Positions 26,906 to 35,593 of a DNA stretch of 64,000 bases are shown one piece after another (the first letter of the stretch is position 1; each line of letters begins with the position of its first letter). Made by a program: the position numbers and the translations under genes. The notes under the pieces are model-generated. The model searched no databases. It was given only the letters and a program-made list of their open reading frames with translations, and was not told the DNA's origin. The DNA is from Alcanivorax sp. REN37 (GTDB lineage: Bacteria; Pseudomonadota; Gammaproteobacteria; Pseudomonadales; Alcanivoracaceae), in the NCBI RefSeq assembly GCF_041102775.1, contig NZ_JBGCUO010000001.1, positions 744,001 through 808,000 on the forward strand, in the 5' to 3' direction.

Positions 26906-29416
26906 ATGACAACCCAACTGCCGATGACGCGGCTGGCACAGCGCGCGAGGATGGCGCCGCCGCAAGGCGGTACTCTGTTCGCGCGCACCGTTGCGCTGCC
27001 GGGAGGTTGGTCCCATGCCGCCACCCCGCTCACGCTGGTGGTAGCGCCTCCCGGTTACGGCAAGACCGCACTGATGCGCTGCGGCTACCAGTGGTATCGC
27101 CGCCATGGCGAACCGGTGGCGTGGCTCACCCTCACTGCGGCGGACAACCATCCGCCCACCTTGCTGCAAGCGCTGCATCAAGCGCTCGGCAGCGACGGCA
27201 CCGGCACATTGGAGCAACTGCTAGAGCGCCACGCTCAGCAGACACCGCGCCAGGTGCTGTTCCTCGACAATCTTGATGTGCTGCGCAACCGCGCGGCGCT
27301 GACACTGGTGGAGCAGTTGCTAGTGCTGCGGCCGTTAGCGTGGTCGCTGGTAATGGCGGCCCGCAGCGAGCCGGCGCTGCCGCTTGCCAGCTGGGTATTC
27401 GACGGTCAGCTGCAACGACTGGAAGGTGCACAGTTGACCATCAGCGAGCGTGAGCTGGCAGAGTTGCTGCCGGCCACCTTGGCGGCCCCCGAGCGCGCCG
27501 GTTGGCAGCAACTGCGCCAGCAGTTGGAAGGCTGGCCGTTGCCGCTGATGTACGGCCTGCGTGAGCTGCAAGCCGGCCGGCTGCACAACATCGATGCCTT
27601 GCAGCAACAGCTGCCGTCATTGCTGGAGCACTATTTTGAAACGCTGCTGCAACGCAGTTGCAGCGCCGAAGAACGCCAGTTGCTGACGCTGGCGGCGCTG
27701 CTGGACGCCGTGTCCGCCGCCCAGCTCGACGCCGTGCGCGGCCGCAGTGGCAGTGGCCCGCTGCTGGAAGCGCTGCGCCGCCGTAATCTATTCCTGCAAC
27801 CGCTGCCGGACCATGGCGGCAGCTATCGTCTGCTGGCGCCGCTGCGCACCTTCCTGCGCCAGCGGCTGCGACGCAACCATCCCGAACAAGCCGCCATGTG
27901 TTACCGCCGCGCTATGCGTTTGTTCCAGCAGCAGGGCCGCATGGAAGAAGCGGTTCACTATGCGCTGCTGGCGCAGGACTATGCTCAGGCCGCCACGCTG
28001 ATGGCGGAGTACGGTCATGAGTTGGTGCGGCGCCGTGGTGATCACCAGCGGCTGTTGTCATGGATCAATCGCTTGCCGGCATCGGCCCGGCAGCAGGTGC
28101 CGCAGCTCGGCGTGCTGTCAGCCTGGTCGCTGGCGTTCACCAACCGCGTGCAAGAGTCGGAGCAGGCGTTGGCCGAGGTGGCGTCGCGGCAGCCGGCCAG
28201 CCGCACGGTGCCGGTGCTGCAATCGCAATTGGAAGCCCAGCGCTGCGTTAACGCGGCGCTGGCTGATGCGCTGCAGGACGCGGCGCGGCTGAGTGAAGCG
28301 TGGCTGACCCGCTGGCAGGAGGCGGGCGCCATGGAAACCGGCACCGTGCTGTGTGTGTCAGCCTTTGCGCTGCTGCATCAAGGTCACGCCAGTGTTGCCC
28401 TGCAGCGACTTGACCGCGCGCGGCAATTGTTCCGCCAGGAAAACTCCGGTTATGGCCTCGGCTGGGTGGCGCTGTTGCAGGCCATGGTGCGACTGGCGCA
28501 GGAGGACTACCTCAGTGCGTTGGCGGAAACCGCCGCGCTGCTCCACCACGATGCGCCGTTGCCGGCCGATCAACAGGACATGCTCGAGCAGGTGCTGATT
28601 TTGCGGGCCGTGGCATTGCTGGCCCAAGGCGATGGTGAGGCGGCGCGCTCGGCGTTGGCCAAGGTGCGCCCGGGGCTGGAACTGCACGCCACCGTGGACG
28701 TGCTGGCGCTGTGGTACAGCGCCCAGGTTGGGCTGGCGTTGTGGGACGGCGCCGACCCCCAGCCGGTATTCCAGCAAGGCTTGGCCACCGCGGCCCAGCG
28801 CGGCCTGGAGCGGTTGCCGTGGCAACTGCAAGTGGAGCGCCGTTATCGCGGACTCTGCAATGAACCGCTGACGCTGCCGAACCGCTGCGAAAGCCGGTTG
28901 CTGACGCTGCGTGCCCAATGTGTACGCCAACGGATGCCCGGCAGTGGCCGTCCGGCGGCGTTGCCGCGCGGCGCAGAAGTGGGACGGCTGTCGGTCTTGG
29001 TGACGGCGGCGGTCACCGCTCAGCGGCGCGGGCAGGCCGGTGCGGCGCTCACCTCATTGCAGCAAGCGCTGGAGCAGGTGGCTGGGCACGGCGGGTTGCA
29101 ATGGCTGCGCAACGAAACCAGCTTGCAGCCGCTGCTGCGCCGGTTGGCTGACGACGGCAGTGTGTCGGCGCCGGTGGCGGCACTGCTGGCACAGTTGCTG
29201 GAGGGCCCGGAACCGAGCGGCAATGATCTGCTCACCAGTCAGGAACAACACATCCTCACCCATCTGGCCAGCGGTCAACGCAATGGCGAGATTGGGCGCC
29301 TGCTGCACATTTCGGAAGGCACGGTGAAATGGCACCTGCACAACGTGTACCGCAAGCTGGATGTGACCTCGCGTACCCAGGCGGTGGCGCGCGCGCGGGA
29401 GCTGCAGTTGTTGTAA
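26906..29416 (+). CDS. AlkS/MalT-like ATP-dependent LuxR regulator
   Basis: An 836-residue STAND-type activator of the MalT/AlkS family. The P-loop APPGYGKTAL is at about 47-56 and LFLDNLDVL is Walker B-like around 113. The middle holds TPR-like helical repeats, and the C-terminal LuxR helix-turn-helix (GEIGRLLHISEGTVKWHLHNVYRKL, shown here only by its ends GEIGRLL and NVYRKL) spans about 772-836. AlkS regulates alkane hydroxylase genes in Pseudomonas, and the position directly behind the hydroxylase supports a similar role. AGGAG precedes the ATG by five bases. Confidence 0.88.
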   Translation: MTTQLPMTRLAQRARMAPPQGGTLFARTVALPGGWSHAATPLTLVVAPPGYGKTALMRCGYQWYRRHGEPVAWLTLTAADNHPPTLLQALHQALGSDGTGTLEQLLERHAQQTPRQVLFLDNLDVLRNRAALTLVEQLLVLRPLAWSLVMAARSEPALPLASWVFDGQLQRLEGAQLTISERELAELLPATLAAPERAGWQQLRQQLEGWPLPLMYGLRELQAGRLHNIDALQQQLPSLLEHYFETLLQRSCSAEERQLLTLAALLDAVSAAQLDAVRGRSGSGPLLEALRRRNLFLQPLPDHGGSYRLLAPLRTFLRQRLRRNHPEQAAMCYRRAMRLFQQQGRMEEAVHYALLAQDYAQAATLMAEYGHELVRRRGDHQRLLSWINRLPASARQQVPQLGVLSAWSLAFTNRVQESEQALAEVASRQPASRTVPVLQSQLEAQRCVNAALADALQDAARLSEAWLTRWQEAGAMETGTVLCVSAFALLHQGHASVALQRLDRARQLFRQENSGYGLGWVALLQAMVRLAQEDYLSALAETAALLHHDAPLPADQQDMLEQVLILRAVALLAQGDGEAARSALAKVRPGLELHATVDVLALWYSAQVGLALWDGADPQPVFQQGLATAAQRGLERLPWQLQVERRYRGLCNEPLTLPNRCESRLLTLRAQCVRQRMPGSGRPAALPRGAEVGRLSVLVTAAVTAQRRGQAGAALTSLQQALEQVAGHGGLQWLRNETSLQPLLRRLADDGSVSAPVAALLAQLLEGPEPSGNDLLTSQEQHILTHLASGQRNGEIGRLLHISEGTVKWHLHNVYRKLDVTSRTQAVARARELQLL

Positions 29417-29437
29417 AAATCGGGTGTCTAATGGAAC

Positions 29438-29469
29438 AAAAAAACGCCGCTGAACAGCGGCGTTTTTTT
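29438..29469. terminator. Bidirectional intrinsic terminator
   Basis: AAAAAAACGCCGCTG-AA-CAGCGGCGTTTTTTT is an 8-bp GC stem flanked by A and T runs of seven. It separates the convergent AlkS-like regulator and the small monooxygenase gene and can act both ways. Confidence 0.92.
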
Positions 29470-29493
29470 GGTTCTAAGGGCACGTTAATAAGG

Positions 29494-29787
29494 TCAGGCG
29501 TCGAACACGGGGTCCATCAGCAGGTAGGTGCCGGGCGCCCGTTGCCAGCGGTCGATCTGCGGTACCAGCCGCTGGAAATGCTCGGTGGCGCAATGGGCGT
29601 CGAGGGCTGCGCGGTCCGGCCACAGCTCGACAAAGATAAAGTGCCCGGCGTCTTTCTGATTGGTAAACAGCTCGTAGGACAGGCAGTGCGGTTCTTGCCG
29701 GGTCAGTGCCACCAACTCTTGGTACAGCGGCATCACCTGCTCGATGTGCTGCGGGTGGATGAAATCTTGGGCAATCACTTTCAGCAT
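29494..29787 (-). CDS. Antibiotic biosynthesis monooxygenase (ABM) domain protein
   Basis: A 97-residue ferredoxin-like-fold protein of the ABM/YgiN group. It shows the typical pattern MLKVIAQDFIHP, then ALTRQEPHCLSYELF, FIFVELWPDRAALDAHCATEHF, and a closing strand. Members are small cofactor-free quinol or aromatic oxygenases, or simply uncharacterised. An open frame extends upstream but the ATG at 29787, with GGAG ten bases before it, is the family start. It lies downstream of the TRAP operon but behind a strong terminator, so it probably has its own promoter. Confidence 0.8.
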   Translation of the reverse strand: MLKVIAQDFIHPQHIEQVMPLYQELVALTRQEPHCLSYELFTNQKDAGHFIFVELWPDRAALDAHCATEHFQRLVPQIDRWQRAPGTYLLMDPVFDA

Positions 29788-29881
29788 CAGCGGCTCCGGC
29801 AACAGGGGAGGAGGGTTGCCGGCATGGTGCACGGGAGCGTGCGGGGAAGAAAGCATGGGCAGCGGGTTTTGATCGTTGCAG

Positions 29882-29920
29882 AAAAAAGCCGCGCCTGACC
29901 GGGTGTCCGTCAGGCGCGGC
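29882..29920 (-). terminator. Strong intrinsic terminator of the TRAP operon
   Basis: GCCGCGCCTGAC (29888-29899) pairs perfectly with GTCAGGCGCGGC (29909-29920) around a 9-base loop; on the minus strand a run of six T follows. It lies just after the stop of the TRAP permease gene. Confidence 0.93.
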
Positions 29921-29928
29921 AACGTAGC

Positions 29929-32040
29929 TCAGTACCCAACCGCCAGGGGGACGTAAGCTACGAGTAACAGGGCGATGGCCATTACCGTCACCGGCATCAC
30001 CAACCGCTCATGGCGGCGCCACCAGGTTTGCTCGGCGCGGCTCTCGGCGTGGGTCAGGTCCATCTCGTCATCGCCAATCACTTGGCGGGTGAGAATCTGG
30101 TTGAGCGCAATCGGCGGCGTCAGGTAACCCAGTTCGAACGCCACCAGCACCACCATCCAGAAGTGCACCGGATCGATGCCGCTCTGGTAGGCGATGCTGG
30201 CGATGGTGGCGGACACCAAAATAATGGCGCCGTAGGGGTCCATGAACATGCCGATCACCACCAGCACCGCCACCAGCATGGTCATTGCCATCCATATCGA
30301 GCTGAAGTCGGTGGGGAACAGCTCCATCACGCCGGCACGCTCCAGCACGCCGCCGAGTACCACGGACAGCGCCATCAACATCAGCAGTGCGCCGATGTGG
30401 ATACTGGATTCTGCGGTGCCAGCGATCAGCCGCTGCCAGAAGCCGCCGCTGGCCGGCGCCATCGGAGCGACCTCGCCCGCCGCCGGCGCAGCCGGTTGCG
30501 GCTGGCGCTTGCGGCTCCAAACGTCATAGCCGAGCAGCAGGATCAGCGTCACCGGCAGAATGGTCGGCGCTGAGAACTCGTTGAAACGCTGGTTCAGCAC
30601 GAAGTGGAAGAACGTGATGCTGACGGTGGCGATGACCACGTAGGGCAGCAGCGGAATCAGTGCTTTCAGCGATGCCGGCAATGCTTCTCGGGCCGGGGCA
30701 CAGCTGAGCGGATTGCGCCGGGTCAGCAGCACCATGGCGGAGAACAGCACCGCGGTGAGCAGGAACACGTTGTGGCCGCTGTCGAACAGTTGCGTTGTGG
30801 TCACCTGCTTGTTCAGCGAGGCAATGATCACCACCATCAGGCAGGGGTTGAGTACCACACCCATGCTGCCGGACATCGCCGTCGCCGCGAATGCCAGCGG
30901 ACGCCGGGCGCCGCTCATGCGGATCTCGTGGTAGATCAGACCGCCGACGGCGATCAGGAAAATCCCGGACGCGCCGGTAAAGGCGGTGGGCAGTGCGGCC
31001 AGTAGCACCACCACAATGGTGATCAGCTCCGGTGCCAGTTTCCACGGACGGATGGCGTCGAACACCAGGTGCGCCAGCCGCGTTTGCTTCAGCAGCATCC
31101 CGACCCACACGTACAGCGCCACGTTGATGTACAGGTCGGCGTGCTTGACCATCTTGATCAGCTGCACCGCCATGCCGGCCTGATAGTGCTCTGCCAGCAG
31201 GAAGTAGAGACCAGAGATCAGCGCCATATAGGCGTAAACCGGGATCGTCAGCAGCGCACCGAGCCAGTTGCCGCCACTGGGCAGCTGTCGGTCACGACGC
31301 AACATCTGGACCACGCTGACCAGGGTCAGAGCACTGAAGCCGACAATCCAGAGCCAGTGCACCCAAGGCGACGCGCTGTCGCCGGAGTCCATGGCAATGG
31401 CGCGCCAGCGCACCGCGCTGAGCAGCAGCAACAGGTTGCCGAACAGTTGAAACAGTGCAGACACCTGGGCATCGCGCTGGGTACGGATGGCGCGCAGCGA
31501 AATGTGGCTGTGTTGCAGCGTACCGACCAGCGCACATAGCAAAATCACGCCCACCAGCAGGTACTTCTGCGCATCCAAGCCCATCACTGCCACTTCACCC
31601 ACTGCGGCTTCGACGCTGCTGTAGGCCACCAGCAGCGAGGATTGCCGCAGCTGTTGGTTGTGGGCATAGGCCAGGTGTTGTTCGGCGCACTGCACCTGCT
31701 GCGCCTGCAGCGAACGGCGAATGCTGTCCGGGTTCGGCGCTCGGAACGGCAGGATGCTGTCGGCGGCCTGCGCTTCGGCGCGGGCGATTTGGTCGGCAAT
31801 GCGCTGCTCGATATCGAAGTGCGCATCACAGGTGGGGGCCGGCATCGCGTGGCGCAGCATGCCGTAGTCGTTCCACATGCTCTGTCCGAATGACAGTAGC
31901 TGGGAGTGCAGGTAGGAACTGGTGCCGAAAATAATCGCCAACAACAAAATCAGCGAGGCGGGCAGCACCGACCACAGGGATTGCGAGCGCGGCGCCGCCT
32001 GGCCGCTCGCGGAGGCGTGAGCCTGATGGGTAGCTAGCAT
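29929..32040 (-). CDS. TRAP transporter permease with fused small and large subunits
   Basis: A 703-residue inner-membrane protein. An N-terminal helix (about 24-45) is followed by a soluble stretch of about 110 residues, then several helices resembling a DctQ-type small subunit, then a DctM-like large permease with many helices. Recognisable DctM features are AALPTAFTGASGIFLIAVGG, SGSMGVVLNPCLMVV and FELGYLTPPIALNQ. TRAP transporters are secondary importers driven by Na+ or H+ gradients. Start at 32040 has CAGGA upstream; the open frame continues further but lacks family signal. It is the third gene of an operon with a solute-binding protein and a TatT-like lipoprotein. Confidence 0.85.
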   Translation of the reverse strand: MLATHQAHASASGQAAPRSQSLWSVLPASLILLLAIIFGTSSYLHSQLLSFGQSMWNDYGMLRHAMPAPTCDAHFDIEQRIADQIARAEAQAADSILPFRAPNPDSIRRSLQAQQVQCAEQHLAYAHNQQLRQSSLLVAYSSVEAAVGEVAVMGLDAQKYLLVGVILLCALVGTLQHSHISLRAIRTQRDAQVSALFQLFGNLLLLLSAVRWRAIAMDSGDSASPWVHWLWIVGFSALTLVSVVQMLRRDRQLPSGGNWLGALLTIPVYAYMALISGLYFLLAEHYQAGMAVQLIKMVKHADLYINVALYVWVGMLLKQTRLAHLVFDAIRPWKLAPELITIVVVLLAALPTAFTGASGIFLIAVGGLIYHEIRMSGARRPLAFAATAMSGSMGVVLNPCLMVVIIASLNKQVTTTQLFDSGHNVFLLTAVLFSAMVLLTRRNPLSCAPAREALPASLKALIPLLPYVVIATVSITFFHFVLNQRFNEFSAPTILPVTLILLLGYDVWSRKRQPQPAAPAAGEVAPMAPASGGFWQRLIAGTAESSIHIGALLMLMALSVVLGGVLERAGVMELFPTDFSSIWMAMTMLVAVLVVIGMFMDPYGAIILVSATIASIAYQSGIDPVHFWMVVLVAFELGYLTPPIALNQILTRQVIGDDEMDLTHAESRAEQTWWRRHERLVMPVTVMAIALLLVAYVPLAVGY

Positions 32041-32111
32041 CGGAAAAATCCTGGCAAACAAGGGACAGGAAAGAAGATCGGCCCCGCTGTGTTGGCAGCG
32101 GGGCCGCGGGC

Positions 32112-33140
32112 TCAGATCGCCGGGCCGCCTTCGGTATCGCGGGTGCACTCGGCGTTGTCGGGCAGTTCACGGCAACGGATGGTTTTCAACATGGTCTGCA
32201 TGCGGCGCGAATAGACCTTGTCGGCGTCATAGAGGCGCTGACGCACGTCAGAGAACATGCTGTTGTAACGCGCTTCCTTGTCGGCGCTCAGGTCCACCCA
32301 GTACTTGGTGGGAATCGCCGCTTCGGCTTGTTCCACCACGCGCATGCCCACGTCCCACATGTTGTCGTAAACCCAGGTGCGTGATTGCTGGGCGAATTCT
32401 GCCGGGAAGCGGTCGTGGTGCAGCGTCACCTGGAAGGTGAGGATGCCGAGGTTGTAGCGCAGGATGCCGCCGTTCTCGCCCAAGCCTTTGTACATTTCCA
32501 GCGCTTGGTAAGCGAAGCCCGGAGCGTAGGACAGGTCGGCGCTCTTGCTGTTGAACATGCCGGCAAAGGTGCTCACCGACGCCGGCATCACGGTGCCGCC
32601 GACGTATTTGATCATCTCTACCGCCTGCTCATCCTCTGAAATCACCGTGATGCGCTTGCCGGCCAGCTTTTCCCAGTCGTCCAGCGTGTTGCGATCGTGC
32701 GAGAACAAGTACACCTTGCCGCCAGGAATGATGCCGGCGTTTTCGTATTTGCCGTCCTTCATCAGCGGCGCCGCGTTCGGCGCTGACAGCGCAGCGATGG
32801 CGGTGTTGAGGCCGTCGTAGGTGGGCAGCGCCGCCATCATGTCCAGCGATCCTGGGAATTTGAGAATGCTGCGGGTGGCGATGCCGAACAGCTCCACCGC
32901 GTCACAGTGGCCGGCCATGAAGTCGCCCTTGGCCAGCGCTTCGTCGGTGTACGGCTTGAGCTTGAAGTTCACACCCCATTGTTGGGCAGCCAGCACGTAC
33001 TGTTTCATCATCTGGTAGGTATCGCCGTTGGCGCCTACGACGTCGAACACGCACAGGGTCCGATCAACCATGGCGGCGGCGCCGTTAGAGAACGCCAGAG
33101 CACCGGTAAGCAGGGCGGCGTGGGTCAGTTTCTTCAGCAT
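32112..33140 (-). CDS. TRAP-associated solute-binding protein (DUF6091-like)
   Basis: A 342-residue periplasmic protein with signal peptide MLKKLTHAALLTGALAFSNGA, cleaved near AAA. The mature part begins VDRTLCVFDVVGANGD, followed by AGHCDAVELFGIATRS and a solute-binding-like alternation of strands and helices. It resembles the putative solute-binding proteins of the DUF6091 group that travel with TRAP-like permeases, not the classic DctP. Four cysteines, two near the C terminus, could form disulfides. The ATG has AAGGTG upstream. It lies 46 bases after the TatT-like gene and 71 bases before the permease. Ligand unknown. Confidence 0.75.
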   Translation of the reverse strand: MLKKLTHAALLTGALAFSNGAAAMVDRTLCVFDVVGANGDTYQMMKQYVLAAQQWGVNFKLKPYTDEALAKGDFMAGHCDAVELFGIATRSILKFPGSLDMMAALPTYDGLNTAIAALSAPNAAPLMKDGKYENAGIIPGGKVYLFSHDRNTLDDWEKLAGKRITVISEDEQAVEMIKYVGGTVMPASVSTFAGMFNSKSADLSYAPGFAYQALEMYKGLGENGGILRYNLGILTFQVTLHHDRFPAEFAQQSRTWVYDNMWDVGMRVVEQAEAAIPTKYWVDLSADKEARYNSMFSDVRQRLYDADKVYSRRMQTMLKTIRCRELPDNAECTRDTEGGPAI

Positions 33141-33186
33141 GTGTTTCACCTTCTTGTTCTGATGAGTGGCAAAAGTCTGGCGACGG

Positions 33187-34206
33187 TTACAGCAATCCTT
33201 GGATGTTGGCGGCCGGGCGGCGGCTCTCGCCGGGGAAGGTGCCCAGGGCACCGGCTGGCGTCCGCGCGCCGGTTTGTTCAATCCAAATTTGGTCAGACAG
33301 GTACAGCAGCTGGCCACGGGAGATGAAATCCACCAGCGCGTAGGGCTCCGGCGGCGCCACCTCGGCAGCACGGATGGCGGCGGCTTGGCGCAGCGCTTCA
33401 CGCAGCTCGTTGTCACGGCCCTGGTTGCCCGCACCCAACGCGAACAGCGTCAGCGGCAGCGTGGCGCCATGGCGTGCGGCCACCGCGCCCGCTTGGCGGT
33501 AGGCCTGCCAAATGTCGGCGCCGTCCGGCGCACTGCCCGGCACGAACGACCACACCGTGGCGCGAATCGCCTGCGGCACGCCCCACCATTTTTCGTTGTC
33601 GAGACAGGTTGAGGAACGCATCGCCTGCATCGCCAGATCGCGCGGCACGCCCACCTGCGCGCCGGACAGCAGATCACTGCGCACCGCCTGCAACACCGTC
33701 ACCAAACCGACCATATACGTCAGTTCGTCATCACGAGTGCGCAGGCGCGGGCAGTAGCGCTCATCGAGTTCGCCGTAACGGCGGGTAAGGGCACCGACCG
33801 CTTTCATACGGCGCTCGGCCGCCAGCGCGTGCCAACGCTGCGCCTGCAGCAATTCGTCACGGGCGATCACCGACTGGCCCTGCTGACGCGCGCGCCAGTG
33901 GCGCAGATCGGCCTCGTAGGCCTGCTCCTCGGCGCACAGGCCGGTCAGCAGATCGGTATAAAACAGCACGTAATCCGGGCTTTTCACCACTCGACCAAAG
34001 GACGCCATCAGCTGCGTCAGACCGTTGCCGGTGCCACAAGCCGATACGTTGGCATCGTTTTCGTCGAGCACATAAGGCACCACCTCGCCTTTGGCATAGG
34101 CACCCAGCGTCCAGCCCAACGGCGGATACAGAGCGGCACAGCCAGACAGGACCAAGGTGGCGGCGAGAGCGGTTAACAGGGACAGCGACGGAACAGAAAA
34201 CCTCAT
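33187..34206 (-). CDS. TatT-like TRAP-associated lipoprotein
   Basis: A 339-residue lipoprotein; TALAATLVLSGC has the lipobox cysteine at about residue 23. The mature chain is almost all alpha-helical with TPR-like repeats (SPDYVLFYTDLLTGLCAEEQ, GQSVIARDELLQAQ). Position as first gene of a TRAP operon and this helical nature match the TatT (T component) family, trimeric lipoproteins first described in Treponema that bind a TRAP solute-binding protein. CCGGAG precedes the ATG. Assignment to TatT rests on context plus general character. Confidence 0.6.
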   Translation of the reverse strand: MRFSVPSLSLLTALAATLVLSGCAALYPPLGWTLGAYAKGEVVPYVLDENDANVSACGTGNGLTQLMASFGRVVKSPDYVLFYTDLLTGLCAEEQAYEADLRHWRARQQGQSVIARDELLQAQRWHALAAERRMKAVGALTRRYGELDERYCPRLRTRDDELTYMVGLVTVLQAVRSDLLSGAQVGVPRDLAMQAMRSSTCLDNEKWWGVPQAIRATVWSFVPGSAPDGADIWQAYRQAGAVAARHGATLPLTLFALGAGNQGRDNELREALRQAAAIRAAEVAPPEPYALVDFISRGQLLYLSDQIWIEQTGARTPAGALGTFPGESRRPAANIQGLL

Positions 34207-34497
34207 GATGCACGCTCCGGAAACGGGTGTGTCTTTGTTGTTGTTTGGAGGCGGGCAGCACCCGCCGGCATGGCACGCCATGCAAGGGGACTAGTTAAGG
34301 ACGGGGAGGGGGAGAGGGGAACCTATCGAAAGTTGGGGGTTGTGTGGGTGATTTGTAAAGGCAGGGGGCGATTCAGATTCGGAAGAAGAAAAGCGGAGGG
34401 ATATGTGTGTGGGTCAAATGTGGTGGGGCCTGAGATGTGCGGCAACGCCACGGCAATAGTTCTGCCATGGGCCGATTTGAAAGAGGCGAGCTGGGAG
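34207..34497. other. Purine-rich intergenic region upstream of the TRAP operon
   Basis: No convincing gene. From about 34281 to 34435 the plus strand is strongly purine-rich. Four G-runs at 34303-34306, 34308-34312, 34316-34319 and 34335-34339 could form a G-quadruplex. The promoter of the leftward TRAP operon should lie here. The region ends at the island boundary. Confidence 0.5.
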
Positions 34498-34545
34498 ATT
34501 GGTGGGCCCACCAGGACTTGAACCTGGGACCAAGGGATTATGAGT
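34498..34545. repeat. Left 48-bp direct repeat (displaced tRNA-Ile2 3' end)
   Basis: Identical over 48 bp to 44356-44403. On the minus strand it runs from the anticodon loop (ACTCATAATCCC) through the T arm to the encoded CCA. It is the 3' fragment left behind when the island inserted and restored the tRNA at the other end. It is not a functional tRNA. Confidence 0.93.
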
Positions 34546-34667
34546 TGCCTGGAAGCGCCTCAAGCCCAGCAAAACCGTAAATAGCTTGGTGCAAGTAAAA
34601 TAAGCTGAAGGCAGCGTCGTTACAGTGCTTGAACGAAACTTTGCGAAACCTGAAAAAGCTAGGGGCT

Positions 34668-34695
34668 GTACCGCTAGCGTACCGTTTTTTGTACC
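34668..34695. repeat. Three GTACC direct repeats near the left island end
   Basis: GTACC occurs at 34668, 34679 and 34691, start-to-start 11 and 12 bp. The last two form GTACCGTTTTTTGTACC, closely matching GTACCGATTTTGTACC at 44269-44284 near the right end. Helically phased repeats at both ends are consistent with integrase arm-type binding sites. The surrounding 34546-34730 shows no convincing gene. Confidence 0.4.
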
Positions 34696-34730
34696 TCAGA
34701 AACGCTATTGTCATTGTGTCGCGTGCCGGG

Positions 34731-35558
34731 CTATCGCGAGAAACGTTGAATATCCGTACGAATCTTCTCAACGACCTCAATCAGCTGGGCACCACAGAGC
34801 CCCTGCTCGGCGTCAGCGCGCAGTTCATCTAGCCATGGGGAGTGCCCGGAGTAGTGTGGCCATAGCTCATGGTCGGCTTCCAGGGGGTGAGGGCGGCATC
34901 TGTCCAGCCAGTTGGGGATAAGCCCTTTATGGTGGCTCAGTTGATACAGGGAAGCTGCATCCAGCTGCGAGCGGCGCATGATGGCACCATGGTGATGGGC
35001 AATTGCCAAAACCTGCAGAAGATGAGTCAGGCAGGGCCGATTCTCGAAGTGGCCGCCTTCGGTGAGGTGGTAAAAGCGTCTGCATGCCGAACGGTCTTCA
35101 GCCAGTCGCTCCAGAATCAGAGCGTAATAGCCTTCCGAGCCCGGCCCGATTTCTTGGTCGTTGGGTGTTAGCAGATGCAGTTTGAATTCGAAGTCGGCCT
35201 CAGGTGTGCGCTGCTCCTGAAACCATTGATGCAGCTCCCCCGGCGCTTTGTAGCTAAAGAGGTGCTGGTGGGCCGAATCGCTTTGCCCGGTCAGCCAGCC
35301 CTCTTCGAGCGCGAAATGCTGGATGAGCCAATCCAGATGTGCCTGGCGCAAGGCCAGCTTGAGCTGATCGGCATTCGACCATTGGTAGGCACTTAGCTGT
35401 AGCGCTTCCGGCAGCAGGGCATTGATCTCAGTGCGGGCCACGCCATGGGCTTCGAAGGTCGCCAGTACGCGTGCTGCCTGCTGGCGTACCGGGTTGCGCC
35501 GCTCACTGAGCCAGGCAAACAGGCGCTGCAGCAAATCAATCCAGTCCTTGGGGTTCAT
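34731..35558 (-). CDS. Unrecognised protein at the end of the hsd operon
   Basis: A 275-residue, mostly helical soluble protein with no signal peptide and no family I recognise. Notable segments are WIDLLQRLFAWLSERRNPVRQ, a Trp- and His-rich middle (YHLTEGGHFENRP, IAHHHGAIMRRSQ), and LWPHYSGHSPWLDELRADA near the end. AGGAG precedes the ATG. It begins 35 bases after the hsdS stop on the same strand, so it is probably the last gene of the restriction operon and may be an accessory or separate defence protein. Confidence 0.7.
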   Translation of the reverse strand: MNPKDWIDLLQRLFAWLSERRNPVRQQAARVLATFEAHGVARTEINALLPEALQLSAYQWSNADQLKLALRQAHLDWLIQHFALEEGWLTGQSDSAHQHLFSYKAPGELHQWFQEQRTPEADFEFKLHLLTPNDQEIGPGSEGYYALILERLAEDRSACRRFYHLTEGGHFENRPCLTHLLQVLAIAHHHGAIMRRSQLDAASLYQLSHHKGLIPNWLDRCRPHPLEADHELWPHYSGHSPWLDELRADAEQGLCGAQLIEVVEKIRTDIQRFSR

Positions 35559-35593
35559 GCGGCAGCTCCTGCGTTAGCGGCTGAATCGTGCGT

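Noticed and set aside
34270-34521. Plus-strand frame in the purine-rich region
   Set aside because: It is driven by biased composition, runs into the tRNA remnant, and shows no protein-like features.
34498-34545. A second tRNA gene at the left island end
   Set aside because: Only the 3' part from the anticodon loop onward is present; the acceptor 5' strand and D arm are missing.
34629-34832. Plus-strand frame beginning MNETLRNLKKLGAV
   Set aside because: Its second half is antisense to the unknown hsd-linked gene and no ribosome site is evident; coding is possible but not supported.
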